Notes: generated from the sequence alone by a model not told the origin. A stretch of DNA of 60,685 nt from Flavonifractor sp963557075 (GCA_963557075.1 CAUWDA010000010.1:1-60685); one strand, 5' to 3'. Positions 50,431 to 59,879 are shown, numbered from the stretch's first letter. Numbers and translations: made by a program.

Positions 50431-53089
50431 AGAGAAAAAACCTAGCATAGAAATCGCGCATTTTTCTTTCTGCTATCCGGAACAGGAAGAAAAAACGCTG
50501 GATGACCTGACGCTTACGGTGGAGCAGGGGGAGTTTCTGGTGCTGTGCGGGCCATCGGGGTGCGGCAAGTCCACGCTTCTGCGGCAGCTCAAAACCGTGC
50601 TGGCGCCTCACGGCCGCCGGCTGGGAAGTATCCGCTTTGAGGGCCGCCCGCTGGAAGAAGTGAGCCAGAGGGAGCAGAGCGCCAGAATCGGCTTTGTTCA
50701 GCAGAGCCCCGAGAATCAGATTGTCACCGATAAGGTGTGGCATGAGCTTGCCTTTGGGTTGGAGAGTTTAGGATATGACACGCCGACGATCCGCCGCCGT
50801 GTGGCTGAGATGGCCTCCTTTTTCGGAATTCAAACCTGGTTCTATAAAAATGTTACAGAATTATCCGGCGGACAGAAGCAGCTGCTGAATCTGGCCTCCA
50901 TTATGGCCATGCAGCCCAGTGTGCTCATTCTGGACGAACCGACCAGCCAGCTTGACCCCATTGCGGCGTCCGATTTTTTGGCCACGCTGGGGAAAATCAA
51001 CCGGGAGCTTGGGACCACCATCGTGCTGACAGAGCACCGGTTGGAGGACGCCTTCCCCCTGGCCAGCCGTGTGGCCGTCATGGACCGGGGGCGGCTGCTT
51101 TGTACGGGGAGCCCCGCCCAGGTGGGTGCGGCGCTGCGGGATTCCGGGCATGCCATGTTTCTGGCCATGCCCGCCCCTATGCGGATTTGGGCGGCCGCGC
51201 CGGAGACAGATGGAGCGTGTCCGGTCACCGTTCGGGAGGGTCGGGACTGGCTGGCTGGGTTTGCGGAGACCCATCCGCTGAGGGACCTGCCTGCTGAGCC
51301 GCGGTATGTGTATCCGGCGGAACCGGCCATCACAGCGGAAGATTTGTGGTTCAAGTATGAAAAAGAACTGCCCGATGTGGTGAAGGGACTGAGTCTTACC
51401 GTCAGGCGTGGAGAATTCCTTGCCCTGCTGGGCGGAAACGGGACGGGAAAGACCACCAGCCTGAAACTGCTGGCCGGGCTTCAGAAGCCCTATCGTGGCG
51501 AGGTGAAGCTGACCGGGCGGGTAGGTGTGCTCCCGCAGAACCCGCAGTCCCTTTTTGTAAAGAAAACAGTTCGGGAGGACCTTTTTGAGATACTCAAGGG
51601 GCAGAAGCTTTCCGGGATGGCACAGGAGGAGCGGGCGGCCTGGGCGGTGCGGCTATGCCGTCTTGAGGAACTGCTGGACCGGCATCCCTACGACCTGTCC
51701 GGCGGCGAGCAGCAGCGGGCGGCTCTGGCAAAGGTGCTCCTGCTGGGGCCGGAAATTTTGCTGCTGGACGAGCCGACAAAGGGGCTGGACGCGGAATTCA
51801 AGCAGACTTTTGCTGAGATTTTGCAGACTCTCCTGCGGCAGGGGGTCGCGCTGCTCATGGTAAGTCATGATATTGAGTTCTGCGCCCGGTATGCCCACCG
51901 CTGCGCCCTGTTTTTTGACGGCGCCATCGTTACAGAGGCCCCGCCGCGGACCTTTTTCTCCGGCAACAGCTTTTACACCACGTCGGCCAACCGGATGGCC
52001 CGTGGCCTGCTCCCGGCAGCGGTGACTGTGGAAGATGTCATCCTGGCCTGCGGCGGAGCGCTCCCGCCTGCGCCGGAGCTCCCGGATGAAGGGGCGCCCC
52101 TCCCGGAGCCGGAGGAGGACAGCGCGGACTGCAAACCAAAGCCGCTGCCCTGGTGGCGCAAGGCTGGCGCCATATTGTCGGGCGCGGTATCCCTCGTCCT
52201 GTTCCTGTCTTTCGTGGGCCGTGCGGATTTGACTCAGTTGATCACGGCCAGCGGCCTGACGGACCGGGCGGGCCAGCAGATGCATCTGTATGGACTCTTT
52301 CTGCTCTCGCTGTTCCTGTTTGCCGCTTGTATCACGCGCCGTTCCCATCGGAAGGATTATGTGCTCCAGGTGCCCAAAGCCAAGCGGAAGTTGGCGAAGC
52401 GGACCGTGGCGGCGGCGGTGCTGATTTTACTGCTGATCCCCCTGACCCTGTATGTCGGCGTGTTTTATCTGGACAATAAGAAGTATTACTTTATCTCCTT
52501 GATGGTGCTTTTGGAGTGTATGGTTCCCTTTTTCCTGATTTTTGAGGGGAGAAAGCCCCAGGCCAGGGAACTGGTGGTCATTGCGGTCCTGTGCGCCATT
52601 GGTATCGCAGGGCGGGCGGCGTTTTTCATGCTGCCGCAATTCAAGCCGGTGATGGCGGTGACCATCCTGGCCGGAGTTGCCTTTGGGGGTGAGACGGGCT
52701 TCCTGGTGGGCGCTATGACCATGCTTGTCTCTAATGTGCTCTTTGGGCAGGGACCGTTGACCCCCTGGCAGATGTTCGCTATGGGGATCATTGGGTTTCT
52801 GGCGGGGCTCCTGTTCCGAAAAGGGATCCTCCGCAGGAGCCGGGGCGCTCTGTGTGTATTTGGCGCGCTGTCCGCTGTACTGGTCTACGGCGGGATCATG
52901 AACCCTGCCTCCGCCCTCACCTGGGTCGGAGAACTCAACGGCAAGATCCTGCTGACCTACTATATCTCCGGACTGCCGTTCGACTGCATTCAGGCGGCGG
53001 CTACCTGGCTTTTCCTCTGGTTTGGCGCAGAACCGATGCTGGAGAAGCTGGACCGCATCAAAGTCAAGTACGGACTGGTCGAGGGATAA
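50423..53089 (+). CDS. Single-chain ECF transporter: EcfA-EcfA'-S component fusion
   Basis: 888 residues, GTG start 8 nt after AAGGAGG. ATPase 1: Walker A GPSGCGKST (about 42-50), signature LSGGQKQ (about 147), Walker B LILDEPT. ATPase 2: Walker A GGNGTGKTT (337-345), signature LSGGEQQR (about 424), Walker B LLLDEPT. An acidic Pro-rich linker (about 550-580) leads to a membrane part with about nine helices. Its last six resemble an ECF S component (VTILAGVAFGGETGFLVGA, TPWQMFAMGIIGFLAG, YYISGLPFDCIQ). Normally A, A' and S are separate chains. With EcfT and the B12 riboswitch upstream, cobalamin is the likely substrate. Confidence 0.88.
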   Translation: MSEEKKPSIEIAHFSFCYPEQEEKTLDDLTLTVEQGEFLVLCGPSGCGKSTLLRQLKTVLAPHGRRLGSIRFEGRPLEEVSQREQSARIGFVQQSPENQIVTDKVWHELAFGLESLGYDTPTIRRRVAEMASFFGIQTWFYKNVTELSGGQKQLLNLASIMAMQPSVLILDEPTSQLDPIAASDFLATLGKINRELGTTIVLTEHRLEDAFPLASRVAVMDRGRLLCTGSPAQVGAALRDSGHAMFLAMPAPMRIWAAAPETDGACPVTVREGRDWLAGFAETHPLRDLPAEPRYVYPAEPAITAEDLWFKYEKELPDVVKGLSLTVRRGEFLALLGGNGTGKTTSLKLLAGLQKPYRGEVKLTGRVGVLPQNPQSLFVKKTVREDLFEILKGQKLSGMAQEERAAWAVRLCRLEELLDRHPYDLSGGEQQRAALAKVLLLGPEILLLDEPTKGLDAEFKQTFAEILQTLLRQGVALLMVSHDIEFCARYAHRCALFFDGAIVTEAPPRTFFSGNSFYTTSANRMARGLLPAAVTVEDVILACGGALPPAPELPDEGAPLPEPEEDSADCKPKPLPWWRKAGAILSGAVSLVLFLSFVGRADLTQLITASGLTDRAGQQMHLYGLFLLSLFLFAACITRRSHRKDYVLQVPKAKRKLAKRTVAAAVLILLLIPLTLYVGVFYLDNKKYYFISLMVLLECMVPFFLIFEGRKPQARELVVIAVLCAIGIAGRAAFFMLPQFKPVMAVTILAGVAFGGETGFLVGAMTMLVSNVLFGQGPLTPWQMFAMGIIGFLAGLLFRKGILRRSRGALCVFGALSAVLVYGGIMNPASALTWVGELNGKILLTYYISGLPFDCIQAAATWLFLWFGAEPMLEKLDRIKVKYGLVEG

Positions 53090-53213
53090 AACTTGGCAGT
53101 GCATGGTTACATCTTCTCAGAAACATAATGGTCTTAACCGATTGCTTTTGCGACTTTTTGACTTGCTTGAAATTTATGATCAGGGCTTTGACCACAGAAC
53201 AAGCCACAGACAG

Positions 53214-53262
53214 AAAAGCAGAGGGCTCCGGCGGTGCTGTTCCGCTGGAGCCCTCTGCTTTT
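53214..53262 (+). terminator. Terminator of the B12/ECF locus
   Basis: 16-bp stem AAAAGCAGAGGGCTCC / GGAGCCCTCTGCTTTT (53214-53229 with 53247-53262), extended by GCGG/CCGC. The A-run on the left makes it bidirectional. From 53263 to 53513 no intact gene is seen. On the minus strand, about 43 open codons (53401 down to TGA 53266; IEEECEEIRAELIRGIKQK) look like a gene 3' end without a start. Confidence 0.88.
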
Positions 53263-53513
53263 CATCCCGCCTTTGTCTGTGCTTTCCTGACAACGATTTT
53301 CTGCTTTATCCCACGGATCAGCTCGGCCCGTATTTCCTCGCATTCCTCTTCGATGGCAGTATAACAGCATAGATATTGCGGGCCATGCGATTTCTATTGA
53401 CGATGGGGGAATACTGCCTTAGCCTCGTGTTACCTCTAAAAATGAGTGATCTGTTCCGCATAGAAGTGGATGGAAAAGTACTTAATAGTCAGAGAGCAGA
53501 TGAAAGAATAAGA

Positions 53514-53554
53514 AACAAAACCTCCTCATTTTCCGGAAATGAGGAGGTTTTGTT
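53514..53554 (-). terminator. Terminator of the CHAP/CAP/SLH gene
   Basis: Perfect 18-bp stem AACAAAACCTCCTCATTT / AAATGAGGAGGTTTTGTT (53514-53531 with 53537-53554), about 60 bp beyond the minus-strand stop. Confidence 0.85.
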
Positions 53555-53613
53555 ATGACGCCCAAAGCGTAGAATGCGGAAGGCGTGCTTGGGGGCCGTC
53601 ATTTAGCTGGGTA

Positions 53614-56600
53614 CTACTGCGCGTCCCGATACAGGAAGGTCACGGTCTGGGCGCGGGTACAGGGGGCGTCGGGGCTGAAGTGATTGCCGCCGGTGCCCGT
53701 GGTGACGCCCTTGGACACGGCCCAGGCCACAGCGTTGGCGTACCAGGCGCCGGGGGCCACATCACGGAAGCTGCTGCCGGAGACGGTGGGAGAGCCAGCC
53801 GCCCGGTACAGGAAGGTGACGGTCTGACCACGGGTCAGCACCGCGTCGGGACTGAATGTCGTGGCAGAACTTCCGCTGGTGATGCCGTTTTCTGCGGCCC
53901 ACAGCACCGCGTCGTAGTAATAGGCGTTTGCGCTCACATCAGTGAACCGATTCGCTCTGCTGGCCCTGGGGGAGCCGTTGGCCCGCCACAGGAAGGTCAC
54001 CATCTGGGCGCGGGTACAGGAGAGGTTGGGGCTGAAGGTGTTGGCGGAGGTGCCGGAGGTGATGCCTTCCTTGACTGCCCAGGTCACCGCATCCGCGTAG
54101 TAGGCGCCGGCCGGCACATCCCGGAAACCCGTTCCCTGGCTGGGCTTTTCGGGCTGTGTGGGCTTTTCCGGCTGTACAGGGACAGAAGGGCGGTCCTGGG
54201 GATCGGCTCCGAAGAACTCCACCTGATACGCAAAGTCCTTGACGCTCTGCCCGTTTCTGGTCTTCAGACCCTGGATCTGGACCGTATAGATCCCGTCATA
54301 AGTCTGGATCCCGTCGGGCCGGAAGATGATGCAGTTGGGGATGCCGTAGCCGCCGGTATCCACCCGGAAGTAATTCCCGGAATCCGTCGGAGCATAGCTG
54401 CTGCCGCGGAAGGTCCAGACCTTTCCGTCGGCTTCCCGCGTCAGCGTCACCGTCAGATCAGACTGGCGGGGCGTCTGATACTCCATCGGGTTGAGAGAAA
54501 CGCTCCATGCGATATTTTTTCCGAACAGCTCCGCCGGGAAATTGCCGGAGGCGGGCCAGGAGATAAAGTCATACTCACAGCCGCTGCCGCTCTTATCGAG
54601 CACCTTCTCTGCCAGATAGGTGTGGTACCGGGTATTGGCCTCTGCGTATCCAAACCCCACTTTTCCCAGGGCCGGATTCAGCTGCCAGCGGCGATGGCCC
54701 AGTCGGTCCACGTTGGTCTGGTCGCTGTCATTCATCCAGCCGTCCACCGCAGTGGTCAGCGTCCGCCCGGCATAGAGGTTGCTGCTGGAGGAAGCCGCGT
54801 ATGCGCGCTGATAGAAAGCGTCGCTCATACCGGCGGGCTTGGAGGGATAGTGGTCCAGCGCTCCGTAATGGCCCTGGATGACAGCGCCGTACTGGGCCTC
54901 TTCACACAGAGACAGATCCAGGGTCACGTCGGGCAGTCCTGCGATCCGGCGCAGGGCGTTCAAACGATTTGCGGCGGCCTGCAGCGCCTCGGTCTTGACG
55001 GATCCGGCGGCAAAGGGCGCTGTACAGGAGGGCATGGAGTCAAGCACATTGTCCGGCAGATCCAGAGGGTTGTCCGCCAGCAGCCGGGTGATCTCCGACT
55101 GGGAGAGCTTCTTCATGGTGGTGCTGCCGCTCTTTCGGTCTTTCCCGTTATTCGCACCCGCGTCACCGGCTTCGCCTTCGGAATAGTTCGGCGCCACAAA
55201 GTATACGATCTTTCCGCTGCTCACCGCTCCATCTGCGGCGTCCACAGTAAAGGTTTTCTTGCATACCTCGTTGCCGGAATTTCCATGTACAACGGTGAGA
55301 AAAACTCTGTTGCCAGACTGTTTGACACTGTGAACGATCGCGGTATGGCTCAGGGAAGCGGCGGTCTCCGAGGTTCCCGACCAGGCAAACAGCGCCAGAT
55401 CACCTGCCTGGGGCGTATAGCTGCCCCCGGCATATACCGTCTCATCCCAGTGGTGATAGGGGGCTGCAAAGGTCTTGACATTTGCGCCCTTACTGTTGGC
55501 CAGAATACTGGTGGGCACGCCTACGATCCGGGCGCACCAGGAGGCGAACTCGGAGCACCATGCGTTTCCATTGCTACCCAGATACCGTCCGTACTCGGTA
55601 TAGTCGCCGCTGCCCTGGTAGGATCCGTCGATCTGGTCCGCGGCGTCTCCTTCGTGATAGCCGATCTGAGACTCTGCCACCGCAATCATATCGTTCCGGT
55701 AGTTTCCGCTCAAAGTTACATTTTGCAGCGCGCGGTAGAACCTTCCTGCCATATAATCAGAGGAAAAATTACCGTTCACGGTTCCATTTCCAGTTCCATG
55801 ACCCAGCTTGGGAATGGCTTCCTGGCGGATGTCGCCGCAGCGGGTACAGGTCAGCTTTTTCAAACCTTCCTGCTCCGCAGTGGCGGGGCGGATGATCTGC
55901 TCAGTATATTGGTGCCCAGTCGTGGGATAGGTCTTCGTGATCTCTTCCTTTCCGCAGACTGTGCAGGTTCGGGTCATAACGCCGTCCTTTTCGCAGGTGA
56001 TCGGAGTATAGTCGCTGCGCCACCGATGCGTGGCCAGCGTGAGCAGCGGCTCGGTCTCCTCCGCGCCGCAGCGGGTGCAGGTCCTGATTTTTTTCCCCGG
56101 TTGGGTACAGGTGGAGGGGATGGTGGTCGTGTCCCAAACATGGATATGGGTCTCCGGTTTTGCCGGCGGTTCCGGCTGTTCCGGTTGTTCCGGCTTACTG
56201 CCAGTTCCCTGATCGCCTGCATCCGGAGTCGTTACGTCAGAAGAGTTGGGGTCCAAATAGAAATAAAAAGCATACCGGTAATCACGATAGCTTCCAATGC
56301 AGCAGAGCGTGTTATAGCCGCCAAAGGTGCGCTCATCCAGAATATCACCGTCAGATAGCGTCCAGCTCTCATCGTGCTGTTGGATGGTTACAGTGGAATC
56401 GTCTGTAAACGTAGAGGTGCACGGGATTACTGTGACACTGGAAGAACTCTGTGTACCTTCACGCACGTCAATGGAAATACGACATCCATTCGCCACGTAA
56501 TAGAAGCAGGAACTTTTTCCGTTGGTAATATCAGCCTCGTCGGCGTCAAAAAATTCCACCGCAGGGTGCTGCCCATGAGATAGGATGAAGTCTATGTTAT

Positions 56601-56721
56601 AAGTGGTTCCATAACCTGAGCCCAAATAACATTTTGTGTAACCAGCCGCCGATGCCGGAACGGCCAGCAGGCTGCACAGAAGCGCCAGGGTCAGCAAAAG
56701 AGAGACCGCTCGTTTTTTCAT
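53614..56721 (-). CDS. SLH surface protein with CHAP and CAP domains
   Basis: 1,035 residues. Signal peptide MKKRAVSLLLTLALLCSLLA, cleaved near SAAG. An N-terminal beta region is followed by Cys-rich CTRCG-type repeats (about 210-320). A CHAP amidase-like domain comes next (about 350-510; NAWCSEFASWCARIVG carries the catalytic-type Cys, HTAIVHSV the His). A CAP/SCP-like domain follows (about 590-720; LCEEAQYGAVIQGHYGALDH, LGHRRWQLNP), then a beta domain and three SLH repeats (about 860-1035). It probably acts on, and is anchored to, the cell wall. The start is ATG 56721, with GGAAGGAG upstream; the first ATG (56742) overlaps that site. Confidence 0.88.
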   Translation of the reverse strand: MKKRAVSLLLTLALLCSLLAVPASAAGYTKCYLGSGYGTTYNIDFILSHGQHPAVEFFDADEADITNGKSSCFYYVANGCRISIDVREGTQSSSSVTVIPCTSTFTDDSTVTIQQHDESWTLSDGDILDERTFGGYNTLCCIGSYRDYRYAFYFYLDPNSSDVTTPDAGDQGTGSKPEQPEQPEPPAKPETHIHVWDTTTIPSTCTQPGKKIRTCTRCGAEETEPLLTLATHRWRSDYTPITCEKDGVMTRTCTVCGKEEITKTYPTTGHQYTEQIIRPATAEQEGLKKLTCTRCGDIRQEAIPKLGHGTGNGTVNGNFSSDYMAGRFYRALQNVTLSGNYRNDMIAVAESQIGYHEGDAADQIDGSYQGSGDYTEYGRYLGSNGNAWCSEFASWCARIVGVPTSILANSKGANVKTFAAPYHHWDETVYAGGSYTPQAGDLALFAWSGTSETAASLSHTAIVHSVKQSGNRVFLTVVHGNSGNEVCKKTFTVDAADGAVSSGKIVYFVAPNYSEGEAGDAGANNGKDRKSGSTTMKKLSQSEITRLLADNPLDLPDNVLDSMPSCTAPFAAGSVKTEALQAAANRLNALRRIAGLPDVTLDLSLCEEAQYGAVIQGHYGALDHYPSKPAGMSDAFYQRAYAASSSSNLYAGRTLTTAVDGWMNDSDQTNVDRLGHRRWQLNPALGKVGFGYAEANTRYHTYLAEKVLDKSGSGCEYDFISWPASGNFPAELFGKNIAWSVSLNPMEYQTPRQSDLTVTLTREADGKVWTFRGSSYAPTDSGNYFRVDTGGYGIPNCIIFRPDGIQTYDGIYTVQIQGLKTRNGQSVKDFAYQVEFFGADPQDRPSVPVQPEKPTQPEKPSQGTGFRDVPAGAYYADAVTWAVKEGITSGTSANTFSPNLSCTRAQMVTFLWRANGSPRASRANRFTDVSANAYYYDAVLWAAENGITSGSSATTFSPDAVLTRGQTVTFLYRAAGSPTVSGSSFRDVAPGAWYANAVAWAVSKGVTTGTGGNHFSPDAPCTRAQTVTFLYRDAQ

Positions 56722-56775
56722 TGTGTTCACAACTCCTTCCATCTGATTCTGTCACTGAGCGGACGGAACAGCGGG

Positions 56776-57933
56776 TTACGCGGCGGAATTGAGCACCTCT
56801 TCCACATAATAATTGGCCTTGAACTGCATGACCTGCTCCTGGTAGATCTGATCCAGGCTTGTGGCGCTCTGGTCAAAACTATACTCTCCCTTGGAGAGGT
56901 TTACGTCTGTTTTACCCTCTGCGTTTCTGACGAGGTCATAGAACGGGATCGCGAAATAAGCGGTACCGTCAAAGGTCGTTGTGCCGTCGGACTGCAGCTG
57001 AAGCGGGGCCTGGAGAACTGTGACAAGGGTGTTGTGTGTTCTTCCGCCAAAGCCATCTCCCTTCCAGTTTAGCAGGTAATATCCGGCGGTGGTGAGCTCT
57101 CCGCAAGTAAACGTGGCAGAGTAATCGTACGAGTCAAGCAGCTTGATCGACAAACGATATCCCGTGCCTCCGCTTTTATTGCCCGAATAGGCGAACTGTC
57201 CTTCGATCAGGTCCTTGCCCTGCTGCTCGATGGCGGCCAGAGTCTCCTGGTCGATCTGGGAGAACTCCGTTACATACGAGTCCAGACCCTCCACCGTATA
57301 CTCCCTGGTGTCGCTTTGGAGCACATATCCATATTCCTCGGCCCGGCTTTCGCTGTAATGGGCGGTTACTGTAACGGTGTCCCCATTATTCAGGTTTTTG
57401 GCAGGCTCAGCGACAAAATCCACATATTTCAGGAACTCATCCCGGCTGTTGTTCAGAACGTCGGCCTCGGCATAGGGGGCGCAACCCACGAACTTCACCT
57501 CCACATCCTGAAATGCGTCGATGATCTCGGGTTCCCGCAGGCCCTCAACGGTAAACTGCAACTCGGTGTTTTTCACGGAGAAGCCCAGTTCTTTGGCCTT
57601 CTCCTCGTTTACCTGCACGGTGGCGTGAAACGTATCTCCGTTGCTCAGGTCGTTGACCCGATCGTACTGGCATTGCAGGGCCATTTCCAGGGCCATCCGG
57701 TCGGCGGTATATTGCAGCAGCTTGTCGCCGCTGGCCAGGTCGGGGGCCTGACCCAGCACTTCGTCGGCAATTTTGTCATAGTCCAGGGCGACCATGGCGG
57801 AGCCCTTTGTGTCCAGACCGTCAAAAACGGCGGAGGCGTAGTTCTGCATATCCAGGGTTTTTCCCCCGCAGGCGGTCAGCAGACCCAGGCACATCACGCA
57901 CAAAAGCAGCAGACTCATCGCTTTCTTTTTCAT
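56776..57933 (-). CDS. Lipoprotein of unknown function
   Basis: 385 residues with lipoprotein signal and lipobox LTAC (C22). Two similar beta-rich units with NGDTFHATVQVNEEKAKELG and NGDTVTVTAHYSESRAEEYG suggest an internal duplication (DUF5105-like appearance, not certain). The C-terminal third is unrelated to anything I recognise. It lies directly downstream of the membrane-anchored sigma factor gene on the same strand, 32 bp after that stop. GGGAGAAAAGAG precedes the ATG. It may be a target of, or partner to, that sigma factor. Confidence 0.75.
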   Translation of the reverse strand: MKKKAMSLLLLCVMCLGLLTACGGKTLDMQNYASAVFDGLDTKGSAMVALDYDKIADEVLGQAPDLASGDKLLQYTADRMALEMALQCQYDRVNDLSNGDTFHATVQVNEEKAKELGFSVKNTELQFTVEGLREPEIIDAFQDVEVKFVGCAPYAEADVLNNSRDEFLKYVDFVAEPAKNLNNGDTVTVTAHYSESRAEEYGYVLQSDTREYTVEGLDSYVTEFSQIDQETLAAIEQQGKDLIEGQFAYSGNKSGGTGYRLSIKLLDSYDYSATFTCGELTTAGYYLLNWKGDGFGGRTHNTLVTVLQAPLQLQSDGTTTFDGTAYFAIPFYDLVRNAEGKTDVNLSKGEYSFDQSATSLDQIYQEQVMQFKANYYVEEVLNSAA

Positions 57934-57965
57934 ATCTCTTTTCTCCCTTCATAAATGTCCTGATG

Positions 57966-59657
57966 TTATGGCGCGGTTTCAGCAGGTTGAAGCTGCTCTC
58001 TCACGGTCTCCAGCGTGGACGAGATCTTCAGCAGCGGGGGACGCTGCTCCACCACATCGCCGTAGGCCGAATCGGGATTCCAATAATCCAACCACCTATA
58101 CTCCAAACTGGCCTGCTCAGGATCGACGTCATAGTCGACGCCGATGATCCGTTCGATCTCTTCAAATTCGGCCAGATGCTGTTCATAGACATGTTGAGAT
58201 ACCGTTGGGGGCTCGGGATCATAGAGTGTGCGGTCAAAGGGCTCCTCATATTCATAGAATATATAGTCCGGATCCATGTGCCTGCTCAAACGCACACAAC
58301 CGGACAGGGCCTCCAGGCGCAGGTCTGTTCGGCCGGTATGGCTTTGATAGCCCACATAGATCTCGCCTGTGGTCGTGCGGCGGAAGAGTGCGACCTCCTC
58401 ATCCAGGTCGGGCATGGTCTTTTTGCACAGGGAGACCGGCGTCAGGGTCTCGCCGTCCCAGGTGTAGGCGATCAGGCCATAGCCAACACGATCTCCTCCC
58501 ATATATTCAGAGGGCTGTCCGCCGCCGATCAGCAGCTCCTCCGTGCCGTCGCCGTCCATGTCGATGAGCTTCGCATACAGCGCCCAGTCGGCGGCCTCGT
58601 CCAATGCGGCCAGCATCGCCGCCTTGCGGGGCGCCTCCGGGTCAAAAATCGGCTGGGGAGTTTCCACCGGCTGGGACAACGTCTCCTGAGCAGCCGGTAT
58701 CTCCTGTTCCTGCGGGGCGGCGGCGCTCCTGTGAACGACGGCATAGCCGCCGCCCACCGCCACGGTTCCGGCCAGCACCACAGCCGTAACCTTCACGGCC
58801 AGGCCGTGCCCGACCGCGGCCGCCGCCGTTTTGACTGCGCCGGCCGCTGCTGCTCCGCCACTGGCTGCTGCTCCGCCGCCCGCGGCGGCAGAGGCGCTGC
58901 CCGCAGATGCTGCGGCGCTCCCTGCGGCCGCCCCGGCTCCACCGGCGGCAGCTGCCGTACCGCCCGCCGCCAGCGTGCTCTGCACCATGACCTGCACCGC
59001 CGCGCTGTCCAGTGCGGTGTGCTCGGCCTCCCGGCGCAGGAAATACAGCAGGAAGGGCAGCGGCGACAGGCCGTAGAGCTTGACGCCTTGCTTTTCATAG
59101 CCCTCGACGCCGGTTTTGATGGCCTTGCGGGCGTAGTTCAGGCGGCTTTTTACGGTGCCCTCGCTGGTCTCCATCAGCTGGGCGATCTCTTTTACGCTGC
59201 GTTCGTCGTAGTAATAGAGCAGTACGCTCAGCCGCTGCTCGGGGGACAGGCCGTCCACCAGGTCCTGCACCATGCGCTGTGTCTCCGCGTTGTCCAGCGC
59301 CTGGTCGGGCACCTTCTGCTGATCCAGGTCCTCATACGTATCCAGAAGGCTGTTGCCTTCGCTGTCCTCCGGGATGGGCTGCTCCCTGGGGCCGCGGGTC
59401 AGCTGGTTCCTGCATCGGTTGACCGTGATCTGACGCACCCAGCCCCAGAAGGCCTCCGGAGCCTTCAGGGTCCCCAGCTTCTGGTAGACGGTCAACAGGA
59501 TCTCCTGGGTCGCGTCCCGGGCATCCTCCTCATTTTGCAGCATCTTTCTGCACAAATAGTAGCTCCAGCGCTCCACCGCGCCAAGGAGGATATCAGCCTC
59601 GGCCCAGTCGCCATCCATACACCTCTGGATCAGCTCAAGATCGATCTCTTGTTTCAT
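57966..59657 (-). CDS. ECF-type sigma factor fused to a membrane anchor and ectodomain
   Basis: 563 residues. Sigma region 2 (about 10-80; EDARDATQEILLTVYQKLG, FWGWVRQITVNRCRNQL) and region 4 (about 135-190; LSPEQRLSVLLYYYDERSVK, METSEGTVKSRLNYARKAI) are intact. They are followed by an unusually Ala/Gly-rich segment (about 230-280), one membrane helix (about 288-308) and a 250-residue extracytoplasmic part containing a VCBS/EF-like DMDGDGTEELLIGGG. Sigma factor, anchor and putative sensor are thus one chain; no separate anti-sigma gene is adjacent. Release by proteolysis would be needed to free the sigma domain, which is inference. Confidence 0.86.
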   Translation of the reverse strand: MKQEIDLELIQRCMDGDWAEADILLGAVERWSYYLCRKMLQNEEDARDATQEILLTVYQKLGTLKAPEAFWGWVRQITVNRCRNQLTRGPREQPIPEDSEGNSLLDTYEDLDQQKVPDQALDNAETQRMVQDLVDGLSPEQRLSVLLYYYDERSVKEIAQLMETSEGTVKSRLNYARKAIKTGVEGYEKQGVKLYGLSPLPFLLYFLRREAEHTALDSAAVQVMVQSTLAAGGTAAAAGGAGAAAGSAAASAGSASAAAGGGAAASGGAAAAGAVKTAAAAVGHGLAVKVTAVVLAGTVAVGGGYAVVHRSAAAPQEQEIPAAQETLSQPVETPQPIFDPEAPRKAAMLAALDEAADWALYAKLIDMDGDGTEELLIGGGQPSEYMGGDRVGYGLIAYTWDGETLTPVSLCKKTMPDLDEEVALFRRTTTGEIYVGYQSHTGRTDLRLEALSGCVRLSRHMDPDYIFYEYEEPFDRTLYDPEPPTVSQHVYEQHLAEFEEIERIIGVDYDVDPEQASLEYRWLDYWNPDSAYGDVVEQRPPLLKISSTLETVREQLQPAETAP

Positions 59658-59879
59658 GTCGTTCTACACGCTCCAACACCTTTTTTGTGATCGTTCCGCA
59701 GGGGGCAAGGCGGTTCGCCTCTTTTTGGAACATTTGGCGCAGCCATTGATAAAAAGTCAACCAAATCACTCCCATCTCAAAAATTTACCCCTCTGATGAT
59801 AGAGACACAGGGAGATGGGCTTCGGTTTTATTGGTTGGAAAAAAGTTTGCGGTGATTTGCGCCCAATGAAACAGCGGGG

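Noticed and set aside
53539..56358. 939-codon plus-strand frame
   Set aside because: Antisense to the CHAP/CAP/SLH gene, whose domains, signal peptide and ribosome site are clear.
57807..59690. 627-codon plus-strand frame
   Set aside because: Antisense shadow of the sigma factor and lipoprotein genes.
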